Positions 13,284 through 22,027 of a stretch of 64,000 nt of DNA are shown here, one piece after another. A program made the translations under genes and the position numbers. This DNA is from Trichuris trichiura. Lineage: Eukaryota > Nematoda > Enoplea > Trichinellida > Trichuridae. A model generated the notes under the pieces. The model saw nothing but the letters and a program-made list of their open reading frames with translations. It was not told where the DNA came from and searched no databases. Numbering within the stretch: position 1 is the stretch's first letter; each line of letters begins with the position of its first letter. Location of the stretch: positions 5,688,001 through 5,752,000 of the forward strand of contig JBAJFE010000004.1 in the NCBI GenBank assembly GCA_037903355.1. Direction: 5' to 3'.

Positions 13284-14924
13284 CGTTAGGACGTTAGCAG
13301 GCTGCTTAAATGGAGGTGAACGTAAGTGTTCCAGTTCTAAAAAGAGAATTTAAACTGAAGGGAATCGCGGGAATTCGCGCTTTGACCTCGGCGGTCATGA
13401 CTTAAAGAGATTAGCGGCGTTTTGGTGCTTTTTACAATCTTTAGCATCCGACCAGAGATCCTCTTTTCGCTTGGTAAGGGATGGAACATGATCTCTTCAG
13501 GCGGCTGCCTGAGCAGAGGTACCTACTCTCGTCGGGCCGTTCCTGATGACATAAGGATAGTTATTTTGGTAATTTTTTGTGGAAGCATCTTCCATGCATG
13601 TTGCTGATGCTATTGCGCCAGCACAAGTGACTCCTCAGACTTTCGAATATTGTATTCTCTGTCCCGTACTGTTGCGTCCGATAGTGTTGAAGTTCATGCG
13701 AGTGGGTCTTCGTTTTGCCGTCTTTTCATGCGACATTGTTTTAGCTGAAGCATGTGCTTACAGTGTTTACAAGCAGTCGTGAACGTCAGTGTAGAATTCC
13801 ATTTTATAGCGTTACAATCTCGCAGCGTACTCATTTTAGATGGAAAGGAAACTTTTCCCAGGTGGACGTGCTCGAGTCATTCATTATTCACCATGTAAAG
13901 CTCTTCTTCAGTAAGCAAAACATGTTCATACGTTTTCATCATGTTGAAATGCTCCCACCGTCATTGTATTGCTTCCTTTAACCTCTACATTAATATATCG
14001 AATTCAGCAGCTGTGCTTCCAGTGAGCACATTTTAGTAGGAACCTTGCAGTCTTACCCTGGCATATTTTTTCACAAGCAAGTTCTTCCAAAGGTTAATGA
14101 TTTTTCATTCGGCTTTTTCCAATAATCGTTTCCCTGCCTTCAAATAAGCTTAAAATGAATGCACAATGATTCGCTGTTCCCAAAAGTTGTCTAAGCGAAC
14201 ATAATGAGAACACTGTTCGCTTATCTGAACTTGTTTTTAAGCCAACCTTTCCCTAATTTTTTGTTTCGGTATATATCAAAATGTGCCATCCTACCATTTA
14301 TTTAATCCATGCGCCGAACTGGCTGCTTCAATGTTTTTCATATTGCCTTTAAAAGTGCGTGAACTCCGTGGTTGGAATCGATTGAAGATCCAGTTATTCT
14401 TTTTGTTACAAACCGCTCTTACCAGTTAGATTTTGACAACTTGAATTTTCGTTACGTCGGTTTATAATGATTCTTTTGCCAATGTCATTGACCACTTATT
14501 CTGATAAACGCCGCTTGCTCTCGTGCTTTTCTCTCTCGATTTATGGTATTCAAACTTATCAAGATGCCGTCACGTACTGTGTTAGATGAAACTTGACTTC
14601 TATTGGCATCTGGTCGACAATCTGCCGAACGGTGTACTATCGTTTCCTTAGACTGTTTATTGCCCAGCAAAGTTTTTCCTTGTTGCTCGTTTCATCTATT
14701 ACTTTCATACTCGTTTATCTTTTTTGGGAATCGTCTGCTCACCAGGTACCCGTTTCCACGCGATGCCATGGCAAAATCCAAACTGATTGCATCTTTGCTT
14801 TGTTGAAAAACCAATAAAGCTATCTTTTACTGCAGATGACAACATCGCAATCAGCATTTACGAAGACCAACGGGTAGATAGCCATATTCAATCTTCCATA
14901 ATTCTTTCTTCAATTTATAAATGT
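13284..14924. other. CELF 3' flank, no further gene seen
   Basis: The coding end is followed by a short direct echo of itself: GGACGTTAGCAGG occurs before the stop and again about 30 bp later. ORFs here are short and have no recognisable content. An AATAAA lies at 14813-14818, about 1.5 kb past the stop; whether it serves the CELF mRNA is uncertain. Confidence 0.4.
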
Positions 14925-15489
14925 CGAGTTTCTTTTACGGAAAGTTTGTCCCGTTGATAATATTTTTATTATTCCGGAGTTTTCGGGTCAAACGAGACCC
15001 GTCTCCAGCGGTGTTAAAATAAAGCAATGAAGTAACGAATTTTCACGGTGTTAAATGATGTAATGGGTGTTGCGTGGGGATGTTTTAACTGTTTAAAGTC
15101 GAATGTTTTAAAGTAGATGTCCTTGTGTCCTCATCTTCTGTCTGTCAGCTAGCCATTTTTTTTGTTGTGGGTATATGTTGTTCTTCAGAAATTTCAAAAT
15201 GGAGAAGAACCTTAAAATGAAATTTCTGAAGAACAACATATACCCACAACAAGAAAAATGGCTAGCTGACAGACAGAAGATGAGGACACAAGGACATCTA
15301 CTTTAAAACATTCGACTTTAAACAGTTAAAACATCCCCACGCAACACCCATTACATCATTTAACACCGTGAAGATTCGTTACTTCATTGCTTTATTTTAA
15401 CACCGCTGAAGACGGGTCTCGTTTGACGCGAAAGCTCCGGAATAATAAAAATATTATCAACGGGACAAACTTTCCATAAAAGAATCTCG
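14925..15489. repeat. Large foldback: two 271-bp arms, 23-bp loop
   Basis: The left arm (14925-15195) and right arm (15219-15489) are near-perfect reverse complements around a 23-bp spacer (15196-15218). The ends read CGAGTTTCTTTTACGGAAAG and, in reverse complement, CGAGATTCTTTTATGGAAAG. Each arm carries a hairpin motif: minus strand at 14979-15008 and plus strand at 15406-15435 (CTGAAGA, C, GGGTC...GACGC, GAAAGC). Just outside the right arm is CCCGTACCAAGAAG, the terminal box shared with other foldbacks. No ORF of transposase type is inside, so it would be non-autonomous. Confidence 0.9.
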
Positions 15490-15911
15490 ATATGAAACTA
15501 TACGGTCCCGTACCAAGAAGTTACATTTACAAAACGATTCAATTTATAAAATCTTTATTCATGATGATTATCTTGCTAATCCATTTAATCCTTATTTGTG
15601 CTTAATATACCTAGTGTAAATTTTGTAAGAACATGTTTGCTACAATGGATGCCGCCTTGAAATAGAACGGAAGAGGAACCGACGCTAAGCTGTTTCTCTA
15701 TCCAACATGAAAAATTACAGGCATTCTATCAAGAAGTTGATTTTACTTGAGTGAGAACTTCAAACTAGCAGCGTTCATTGTCAAAAAGCGACTTTTAATT
15801 GCTTCTGAAGTTCAGCGAGAGCTATTCAAGTTAAGTGGTTGTTTTTTATGTGTCAAGGAAATAGGCAGCTTTAAGTAATGAAAACGGGGTTTCTTGGTAC
15901 GGGAACAAATG

Positions 15912-16139
15912 TTTTCATGATGAAGAAGTTTATTACGGATAATTCCCGTTTGTTCTGTATATGTAGAAGAACTGCGGAGTTTTCAGGTCATTCGAGACCC
16001 GTCATCAGCGGTCTTAGGTTGTTGATCTACAACCTAAGACCGCTGATGACGGGTCTCGAATGACCTGAAAGCTCCGCAGTTCTTCTACATATACAGAACA
16101 AACGGGAATTATCCGTAATAAACTTCTTCATCATGAAAA
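15912..16139. repeat. Family A foldback element (111-bp arms)
   Basis: The arms 15912-16022 and 16029-16139 are almost perfect inverted copies around a 6-bp loop. The ends read TTTTCATGATGAAGAAGTTT and its complement. Inside each arm are TTATTACGGAT, CCCGTTTGTT and a hairpin motif (15979-16007 minus; 16043-16072 plus, CTGATGA, C, GGGTC, TCGAAT, GACCT, GAAAGC). The flank at 15885-15911 carries GGTTTCTTGGTACGGGAAC. It is closely related to the element at 33016-33239. Confidence 0.92.
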
Positions 16140-16290
16140 GCTTTAAGTAATAGTTTTTTAATGCATCACATGAACATGTAGAACCGTGAACAGTCTGTAT
16201 ACCTGAGCACAACGGAAGTGTACTTTCATGGTGAAGAAAAGTTGCGGAATTCTTGTTAACTTAAATAGTTTATCCAAAAAAGTTTTTCCA

Positions 16291-16378
16291 AGCTTTTCGA
16301 GATCCATCTTGTTTCACCTTCAGCTCAGTAACCACAGTATTTTCTCTGCTGAAGATGAGACAGCATAGGTCTGAAAGC
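16291..16378. repeat. Small degenerate inverted repeat with hairpin motif
   Basis: AAGCTTTTCGAGATCCATC near 16290 is inverted relative to the region ending CTGAAAGCTT at 16380. The right half is a recognisable hairpin motif (16349-16378: CTGAAGA, TG, AGAC...GTCT, GAAAGC). The left half is a decayed inverse copy. Confidence 0.55.
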
Positions 16379-16578
16379 TTTTAGCCAATTTTTTTCAGTA
16401 AACTGTTTGACACAATGGGGGCTGCGAACTATTCTCCATGAATCACTAATTCCTTTACTCGTAAACTACAGCCACCAAAATATGCATATCACTGCGCTTT
16501 CCTTTTATGCAACTTTTTAGGTGTATGACTCAGCAGTGCGAAGCTACTTAAAAGAGGTGGTAACGTTTCATTAATTGT

Positions 16579-16775
16579 TGTTGGAATTTAGGTGGCCGAA
16601 GTGAAAGATATCGCAGGGAGTTTAATAATTTAATCTCCAGCAACGAGAGAGAAGAGAGAGAGAAGCCAGACTAACCGGAAAGACACATAGGCAGAAAAGT
16701 AGAGTACTGTATCATAGACGGTGTGCGCAGGTATGCTGGTGAATACGTGTCAGAGGATCGTCGTACCCTCCAACA
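16579..16775 (-). repeat. Copia 3' LTR (197 bp)
   Basis: It begins TGTTGGAATTTAGG and ends CCCTCCAACA on the plus strand, so both ends are the usual TG...CA form. It contains the GA-rich stretch AGAGAAGAGAGAGAG also present in the other LTR. The element reads on the minus strand, so this low-coordinate copy is the 3' LTR. Confidence 0.96.
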
Positions 16776-16784
16776 CCCTTCCTC
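16776..16784 (-). other. Copia polypurine tract
   Basis: On the minus strand GAGGAAGGG directly precedes the 3' LTR. This is the expected position and composition of the plus-strand DNA primer in LTR retrotransposon replication. Confidence 0.75.
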
Positions 16785-16816
16785 GACGATACGAGGGCGG
16801 ACAACACTATTCACCA

Positions 16817-19800
16817 CTATTGCAGTCCTAGTAACTTCGAGTAACGATCAAACGTATCTTTGCCAAGCGGTTTTGTGAGGACATCAGCTGGCATCTCGTT
16901 CGATGGACAGTATAGTAGTGAAACTACTTCTGACTCGCAAAGATCACGTAAGTAGTGGTGCCTCACATCAATGTGCTTGGTGCGCTGACTGCATCGATCT
17001 GACTGGGCTAACTTTATGCAGCTTTGATTGTCCTCGTAGATTTCCGTAGGTCCATCCAGTGGTACCTCCATATCTGCGAGTAGCTGCCTAAGCCATTGTA
17101 ACTCTCTGCAGGCTTCTGACGCAGCAACATATTCTGCTTCAGTTGAAGACATGGCTACAATACTTTGTTTCTTGCTCGACCAAGCAATCGTCGAGTAGCC
17201 AATCTGGAACACGTAACCGGAAGTTGACTTTCTGTCTGCGTGGTCACCGGCCCAATCGGCATCCACGAAACCCGTCAACTTAATGTTTCCTTCTGAGGAG
17301 AAACGCAATTTCCGGCATACAGATCCTGCAAGGTAGCGTATCACACGCTTAACCGATTTCCAATCGGACTGAGTCGGTGACTCTACACGCCGACATAACT
17401 GGCCAACAGCAAATGCTATGTCTGGCCGTGACACAGCCGCTAAATACAAGAGAGATCCTACTGCCTTTCTGAATTCAGCATTTTCAGACAATGTCGGACT
17501 CTCTTCTATTGGTGAAGACAAAAAATTTGTTTCCATAGGCGTGGCTACTGGCTTTGCATCGAGTAATCCATACTCCTTTACTAGCTGGCAAATTTTTCTT
17601 GCCTGATGGAGAAGAAACGAACCGTCTTCTTCTCGTTCCACTTGAATTCCTAAGTATTGTTTTACCTCACCGAGATCCTTGATCTCAAAGTAGCCACTTA
17701 ACTGTCGTCCGACACGGCCAGTCAATTCCGGTGATACACTAGCTACCAACAGATCGTCAACGTAAAGAAGCACATATGTGACTGCATTGCTACTTTCTTT
17801 CCGTGAGAAAAGACACGGATCAGCACGATTGGGTCGAAAACCTATTTTTCTCAGAGCTGTGGTGGCAACTTGGTTCCATGTACGTGCTGACTGCTTAAGG
17901 CCATACAAACTGCGATGAAGCCGGAGGGCCTTTCCTTCAGTAGCTTGTTGTTTGAAACCTGGTGGTAGTTCCATAAAAATTTCCTTATCCAGTTTACCAT
18001 TCAAGTATGCAGTTTTGACATCGATGTGTCGTACGTGCATTCCTTTGATGGCAGCGATCGCGAAAAGAGTTCGCACGGTCTCATGCCGCACAACCGGAGC
18101 GAACGTTTCGTCATAATCGCGACCATGTATCTGTGTGAACCCGCGGGCCACCAATCTTGCTTTGTACGTGTAGATTTTTCCATGCTCGTCACGTTTCAGC
18201 TTAAAAACCCATTTCGCAGAAATTGGTCGTTTGCCAACTGGAAGATCAACAACTTCCCAAACATCATGGCTTTCGAGCGCATTTAATTCTGCATCCACTG
18301 CTTCCAACCATTTTTCACGTTCTGTCGCTGGAAGCTGTAACATCTCGTCCCAAGATGCTGGTTCCTTCGGATCACAGTCTACTACCTTCCAAATGTAGTC
18401 GTCGGAAAACTGCCGTCTCACGCGACGCTCATCTTTCGCCGCTATACGTTCTGACCGACGCAATCCCACAACGGGAGCAGGTGTAGATCCATCTGAAGCT
18501 GTATCGCTGGATTCCTCATGTTTCGCATTTATGTCCTCCTTCGGCGGCAAAACATTAGAGGACCTATCTCCAGCGTGATCCTTCCATTCGTCCATGTTCA
18601 CCATCTTTTGCGGTGAACCTTTACTGTGAGAGTTTTTCCAGTGTTTTGTCTGGTCTGACCACGATTGCGTGGGGCCTTCAATTATCCGCACGCTTCGACT
18701 ATACCAGACACGAGCCGTTTTTGGGTCCAGAATTCGGTAACCTTTGACTGTGTTACCGTAACCAATAATCACTCCTTCCACGGCCCTTTCACTCAACTTT
18801 CGCCGACGCTCTGTTGGCACGAAACTGTAAGCTTTGGAGCCGAACACGCGAAGGTGGCTCACATCAGGTTTACGGCCGTAAAAGTGCTCAAAAGGTGTCT
18901 TCGACACACTTCTACTGGGCAGTCTGTTCTGCAAGTAAGCAGCGGTCAGTACTGCTTCACCCCAAAAACGCATTGGCAGCCGAGCGTCTGATAGCATACA
19001 ACGCACCATTTCAGTAAGAGTGCGATTCTTTCGTTCTGCTACGCCATTCTGTTGTGGCGTATAGGGAATCGTAAGCTGATGTTCGATGCCATGCAGTTTA
19101 AAATAAGTTTCCAGAAACTTGGTGACATACTCACGACCATTGTCGGAACGAAACACCGTAGGTTTTCGGCCGAAACGGTTGCACATCTTTGCAACATAGT
19201 TTTTGATTGCATTAATGACTCCATCCTTCGACTTCAGTAGATGAACCTCAGTGAATCGTGAGTAGTCATCAATAAGCGTTAAAAAATACCGATGACCTGA
19301 CGGCGTTTCTACGGGCATTGGCCCACACAAGTCACTATGAATTAGTTCCATCGGTTTCTTAGCCCTGGTTTCACCTTTTGGAAAGGGGAACGCTGTCATC
19401 TTTCCTTTGAAGCATGTTTCGCAAACTGGCCTTTCGCAGTCGCGCTCATTTATTCTTAATCCAACAACCATTTTTCTTTTCCAGAGCTTCCGAATAGCCT
19501 CAAAATCGCGGTGGCCAAATCTTCGGTGCCATATACTTAACGAGTTATCGAGAGCATTCGCAGCATATGCACATAGTCTCGTTGGCTGCGTATCCTGTGA
19601 ACTTACAAGGTCTAGCTCGTACAGTGCACCGTTGTCCTTTGCGCAGGCAAACAACTTGCTCTCACCTGTGAGAGACCGTTTTGAAATAGTACACACTCCC
19701 TTTTTAATTTCAATCTCGTAGCCTGCTTTGTCCAACATCTTAACTGACAAGAGGCTTCCGTTCAGCGACGGCACGTATAAAACACCGCGAACTTCTAAGT

Positions 19801-20818
19801 GTTGCACTTTACCATCAGGAAGGGCACAAGTCAGACGTCCGTTGCCGATCCCTCTCACTTTTGCAAGTCGACCATCAGCTAGACAAACATTACGCTTGAC
19901 AGGCGTTAACGTCGCAAAGAAAAACCGGTCACTTGACATGTGTGACGAAGCACCAGAGTCAACACACCAGTATTTGCGAGAATTAGGGCTAATTTGTTCG
20001 CGAAAAGAAAACAAAGCAAACGTTGTGTCACCTTTTGCGTTTGTCGCCTTGTTTGATTTCTCTTGCACTCCAGGACAATTCCGCCGTATGTGACCTCTTT
20101 TTCCACACACATAACACTGCCTGTCATCGCTCCGAACGCTTTTGTTCAAACGGAAAGACTTCGGTCTTTGCTGCAACTGACGGCTCCCCGTGGCCGATGA
20201 ACACAAGGCTACGTCTTGAACGTTTCGTTCCACTCCGGTTGTCTTCTTGTTTTCCATTCGACGAATATATTCTTCCTGAATCCTGCCGCACACGTAATCA
20301 ACCGTTAGGTCCGCCTCAGCCCTTCCTTCTAGGGATATGACAAGGGCTGAATATGACTCAGGAAGACTGTTAAGCAGAGCAGCTATCTGATCACCGACTG
20401 CTAGCTCAACGCCAGCTCCACGGAGCTGTTCGATCACTTGTAGCATTGAAGTGATGTGAGACTGCATCGGTCCACTCACGTACCGAAAACTGTAAAGTTT
20501 CCTTCGGAGGTAGAGGCGACTTCCATAGGATGAGCGTTCATGCACTTGTTGCAGCGTCTGCCATGCCTCGTGAGCAGTTTCACATCTCGCGATGTGCACC
20601 GTCTGGTCGTTTCCCAGGCTCAGCGTGATGCAGCCTAAAGCTCTGCAGTTTGCACGCTCCCACGAAGAGTCACTCATCTCTGGTTTCGGCTGCACTGTAA
20701 CACTCCACAGGTCTTCTTTCATCAGAAGACTGCGCATCTTCACTTTCCATATCTCGTAGTTGCCTCCATCTAGGAGCGGAACTAACGACTGGCCAACAAT
20801 GACTCTTTCATCTGCCAT
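16817..20818 (-). CDS. Copia Gag-Pol polyprotein, intact (1333 aa)
   Basis: This single ORF encodes capsid and all enzymes in copia order. Visible in sequence: a Gag region of about 230 aa; a CCHC zinc knuckle at about 235-248 (CYVCGKRGHIRRNC); a protease with DSGA at about 287-290; an integrase HHCC zinc finger (HRRFGH from 431, CETC near 466-469) and DDE triad candidates D496, D559 (SDNG) and E595 (AERKNRT); reverse transcriptase with DVKTAYLNG near 933 and the catalytic YVDD at about 1019-1022; RNase H with VDADWAGD, STEAEY and EDNQS. Integrase precedes reverse transcriptase, which defines copia rather than gypsy. There is no stop or frameshift, no env and no chromodomain, so it may still be active. 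Gag and Pol share one frame, so their ratio must be set by processing or splicing, as in Drosophila copia. Confidence 0.98.
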   Translation of the reverse strand: MADERVIVGQSLVPLLDGGNYEIWKVKMRSLLMKEDLWSVTVQPKPEMSDSSWERANCRALGCITLSLGNDQTVHIARCETAHEAWQTLQQVHERSSYGSRLYLRRKLYSFRYVSGPMQSHITSMLQVIEQLRGAGVELAVGDQIAALLNSLPESYSALVISLEGRAEADLTVDYVCGRIQEEYIRRMENKKTTGVERNVQDVALCSSATGSRQLQQRPKSFRLNKSVRSDDRQCYVCGKRGHIRRNCPGVQEKSNKATNAKGDTTFALFSFREQISPNSRKYWCVDSGASSHMSSDRFFFATLTPVKRNVCLADGRLAKVRGIGNGRLTCALPDGKVQHLEVRGVLYVPSLNGSLLSVKMLDKAGYEIEIKKGVCTISKRSLTGESKLFACAKDNGALYELDLVSSQDTQPTRLCAYAANALDNSLSIWHRRFGHRDFEAIRKLWKRKMVVGLRINERDCERPVCETCFKGKMTAFPFPKGETRAKKPMELIHSDLCGPMPVETPSGHRYFLTLIDDYSRFTEVHLLKSKDGVINAIKNYVAKMCNRFGRKPTVFRSDNGREYVTKFLETYFKLHGIEHQLTIPYTPQQNGVAERKNRTLTEMVRCMLSDARLPMRFWGEAVLTAAYLQNRLPSRSVSKTPFEHFYGRKPDVSHLRVFGSKAYSFVPTERRRKLSERAVEGVIIGYGNTVKGYRILDPKTARVWYSRSVRIIEGPTQSWSDQTKHWKNSHSKGSPQKMVNMDEWKDHAGDRSSNVLPPKEDINAKHEESSDTASDGSTPAPVVGLRRSERIAAKDERRVRRQFSDDYIWKVVDCDPKEPASWDEMLQLPATEREKWLEAVDAELNALESHDVWEVVDLPVGKRPISAKWVFKLKRDEHGKIYTYKARLVARGFTQIHGRDYDETFAPVVRHETVRTLFAIAAIKGMHVRHIDVKTAYLNGKLDKEIFMELPPGFKQQATEGKALRLHRSLYGLKQSARTWNQVATTALRKIGFRPNRADPCLFSRKESSNAVTYVLLYVDDLLVASVSPELTGRVGRQLSGYFEIKDLGEVKQYLGIQVEREEDGSFLLHQARKICQLVKEYGLLDAKPVATPMETNFLSSPIEESPTLSENAEFRKAVGSLLYLAAVSRPDIAFAVGQLCRRVESPTQSDWKSVKRVIRYLAGSVCRKLRFSSEGNIKLTGFVDADWAGDHADRKSTSGYVFQIGYSTIAWSSKKQSIVAMSSTEAEYVAASEACRELQWLRQLLADMEVPLDGPTEIYEDNQSCIKLAQSDRCSQRTKHIDVRHHYLRDLCESEVVSLLYCPSNEMPADVLTKPLGKDTFDRYSKLLGLQ

Positions 20819-20842
20819 TGTTCACAAAATTCCAAGCTTCAA

Positions 20843-20872
20843 GCGCAGAGGAAGCGTGCTGGGCCCATAACC
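20843..20872 (-). other. Copia primer-binding site complementary to initiator tRNA-Met
   Basis: Immediately inside the 5' LTR, the plus strand reads GAAGCGTGCTGGGCCCATAA followed by CC. This is the D-stem to anticodon-loop sequence of eukaryotic initiator tRNA-Met, so the element RNA is complementary to it. Drosophila copia is known to prime from a 5' half of this tRNA cut in the anticodon loop. The match here appears to extend over about 30 bases with one difference (from memory of the tRNA), longer than the usual 12-18. Confidence 0.9.
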
Positions 20873-21071
20873 TGTTGGAATTTAGGTGGCCGAAGTGAAA
20901 GATATCGCAGGGAGTTTAATAGTTTAATCTGCAGCGACGTGAGAGAAGAGAGAGAGAAGCCAGACTAACCGGAAAGACACATAGGCAGAAAAGTAGAGTA
21001 CCGTATCATAGACAGCGTGCGCAGGTATGCGCTGGTGAATAGGTGTCAGAGGATCGTCGTACCCTCCAACA
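20873..21071 (-). repeat. Copia 5' LTR (199 bp)
   Basis: Same ends as the other LTR (TGTTGGAATTTAGG ... CCCTCCAACA). Transcription of the element should start in this copy and run toward lower coordinates. Confidence 0.96.
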
Positions 21072-22027
21072 ATTGTAATTCATAAAAATGCTCAACCGCT
21101 GCTACACAATGAACAAGTGCCCTCTTCTTATGCTTCAGCATTAGACCAAATGAAACTTGGCTGGAATATTTACTCTGCGTATGGAACTTTAAAATATCCT
21201 ATTTATGCTTTAAAATTTGACCTGTTACGTTAAAGCAAAATGTCAGGACATGTTGCTTTTAGAGTAGTAGCCCATTAATGCTTTTGCCCTCGTGGAAAGC
21301 GGCTTGTCGGAAGCGTACGGGCATCATAAAGTTATTGATAGACAATCTTTTCTTGCCACGTACTGTATCACCATGGATGATCAGGTGAATGATCCTCGTA
21401 TCCCGAAGCTTTTGAGGGAAAACTGTAGGTAAGTAAGCCGTGCCTCCAGTTCCACACAAAGTAATTCTGAAAACTGGAGAAGCGCTGTGCGAGATACATT
21501 CACCATTAACTACTATGCTATTGCACGCAATGCCTTTATCCCTGATACGACGGGCAAATATCATTTCTGAGCTAGGAAGTGAAACCCAGGGAAACCCCCG
21601 TAAGTTAACCAGCCAACGGACTGGAGAAAACTGGTCAACGTAGGAGGTGGTCAACGTACGGGAACTGTGGGTATAAGTGTCTTGGCTAAATATATTGTAG
21701 CTGAACCACCGTAAGTTGTCAACTCAACAGACTGGTCAACTTACAGAGAGCAAACTAGCATTGCGTCCATATACCACGTCACGGCTAAAGCGATCAACTT
21801 CCCTCTTATGGAGGTTGTCCTTGCGCTTATTAACGTGCGGACAAACCAACTGGTCAAAATTCAGTCAACTAAGGGAGGTGATCGACATATAGAGGTGGTC
21901 AACTTCGGGGGTTTTACTGTAAAATCTGCTACTACAATTTTCTTTCCCAAGTATTATGTGGAACTTGAGAGCGCACATTATGTTTTAACCCATTTTTGAC
22001 GGTATGATGATTCGTAAATAAACACAG
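21072..22027. other. Spacer with imperfect short repeats, upstream of coiled-coil gene
   Basis: Between 21595 and 21910 variants of ACTGGTCAAC, AGGAGGTGGTCAAC and GTAAGTT recur irregularly, suggesting a decayed tandem array. A 131-codon minus-strand ORF at 21259-21654 overlaps this and shows no recognisable domain. The upstream exon(s) of the coiled-coil gene were not found here. Confidence 0.4.

Larger units (their letters stand above)
16574..21076 (-). mobile_element. Complete Ty1/copia LTR retrotransposon
   Basis: The element runs from 16579 to 21071 and is bracketed by ATTGT direct repeats at 16574-16578 and 21072-21076, the 5-bp target duplication expected from integrase. It has two LTRs of 197 and 199 bp, a primer-binding site next to the 5' LTR, a purine tract next to the 3' LTR, and one uninterrupted gag-pol ORF. 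By eye the LTRs differ by about 8 substitutions and one 2-bp indel, so the insertion is fairly young but not brand new. It sits upstream of the first visible exon (22028) of the coiled-coil gene, possibly in one of its introns. Confidence 0.97.

Noticed and set aside
17418..20340. Many plus-strand ORFs of 60-121 codons
   Set aside because: They are antisense shadows of the copia gag-pol ORF.
20840..20872. Initiator tRNA-Met-like sequence that might be a tRNA gene
   Set aside because: Only the D-stem to anticodon-loop half is present and it abuts the copia LTR; it is the retrotransposon's primer-binding site.
21259..21654. 131-codon minus-strand ORF next to the copia element
   Set aside because: No recognisable domain, overlaps the irregular TGGTCAAC repeats, and has no splice-joined partners.
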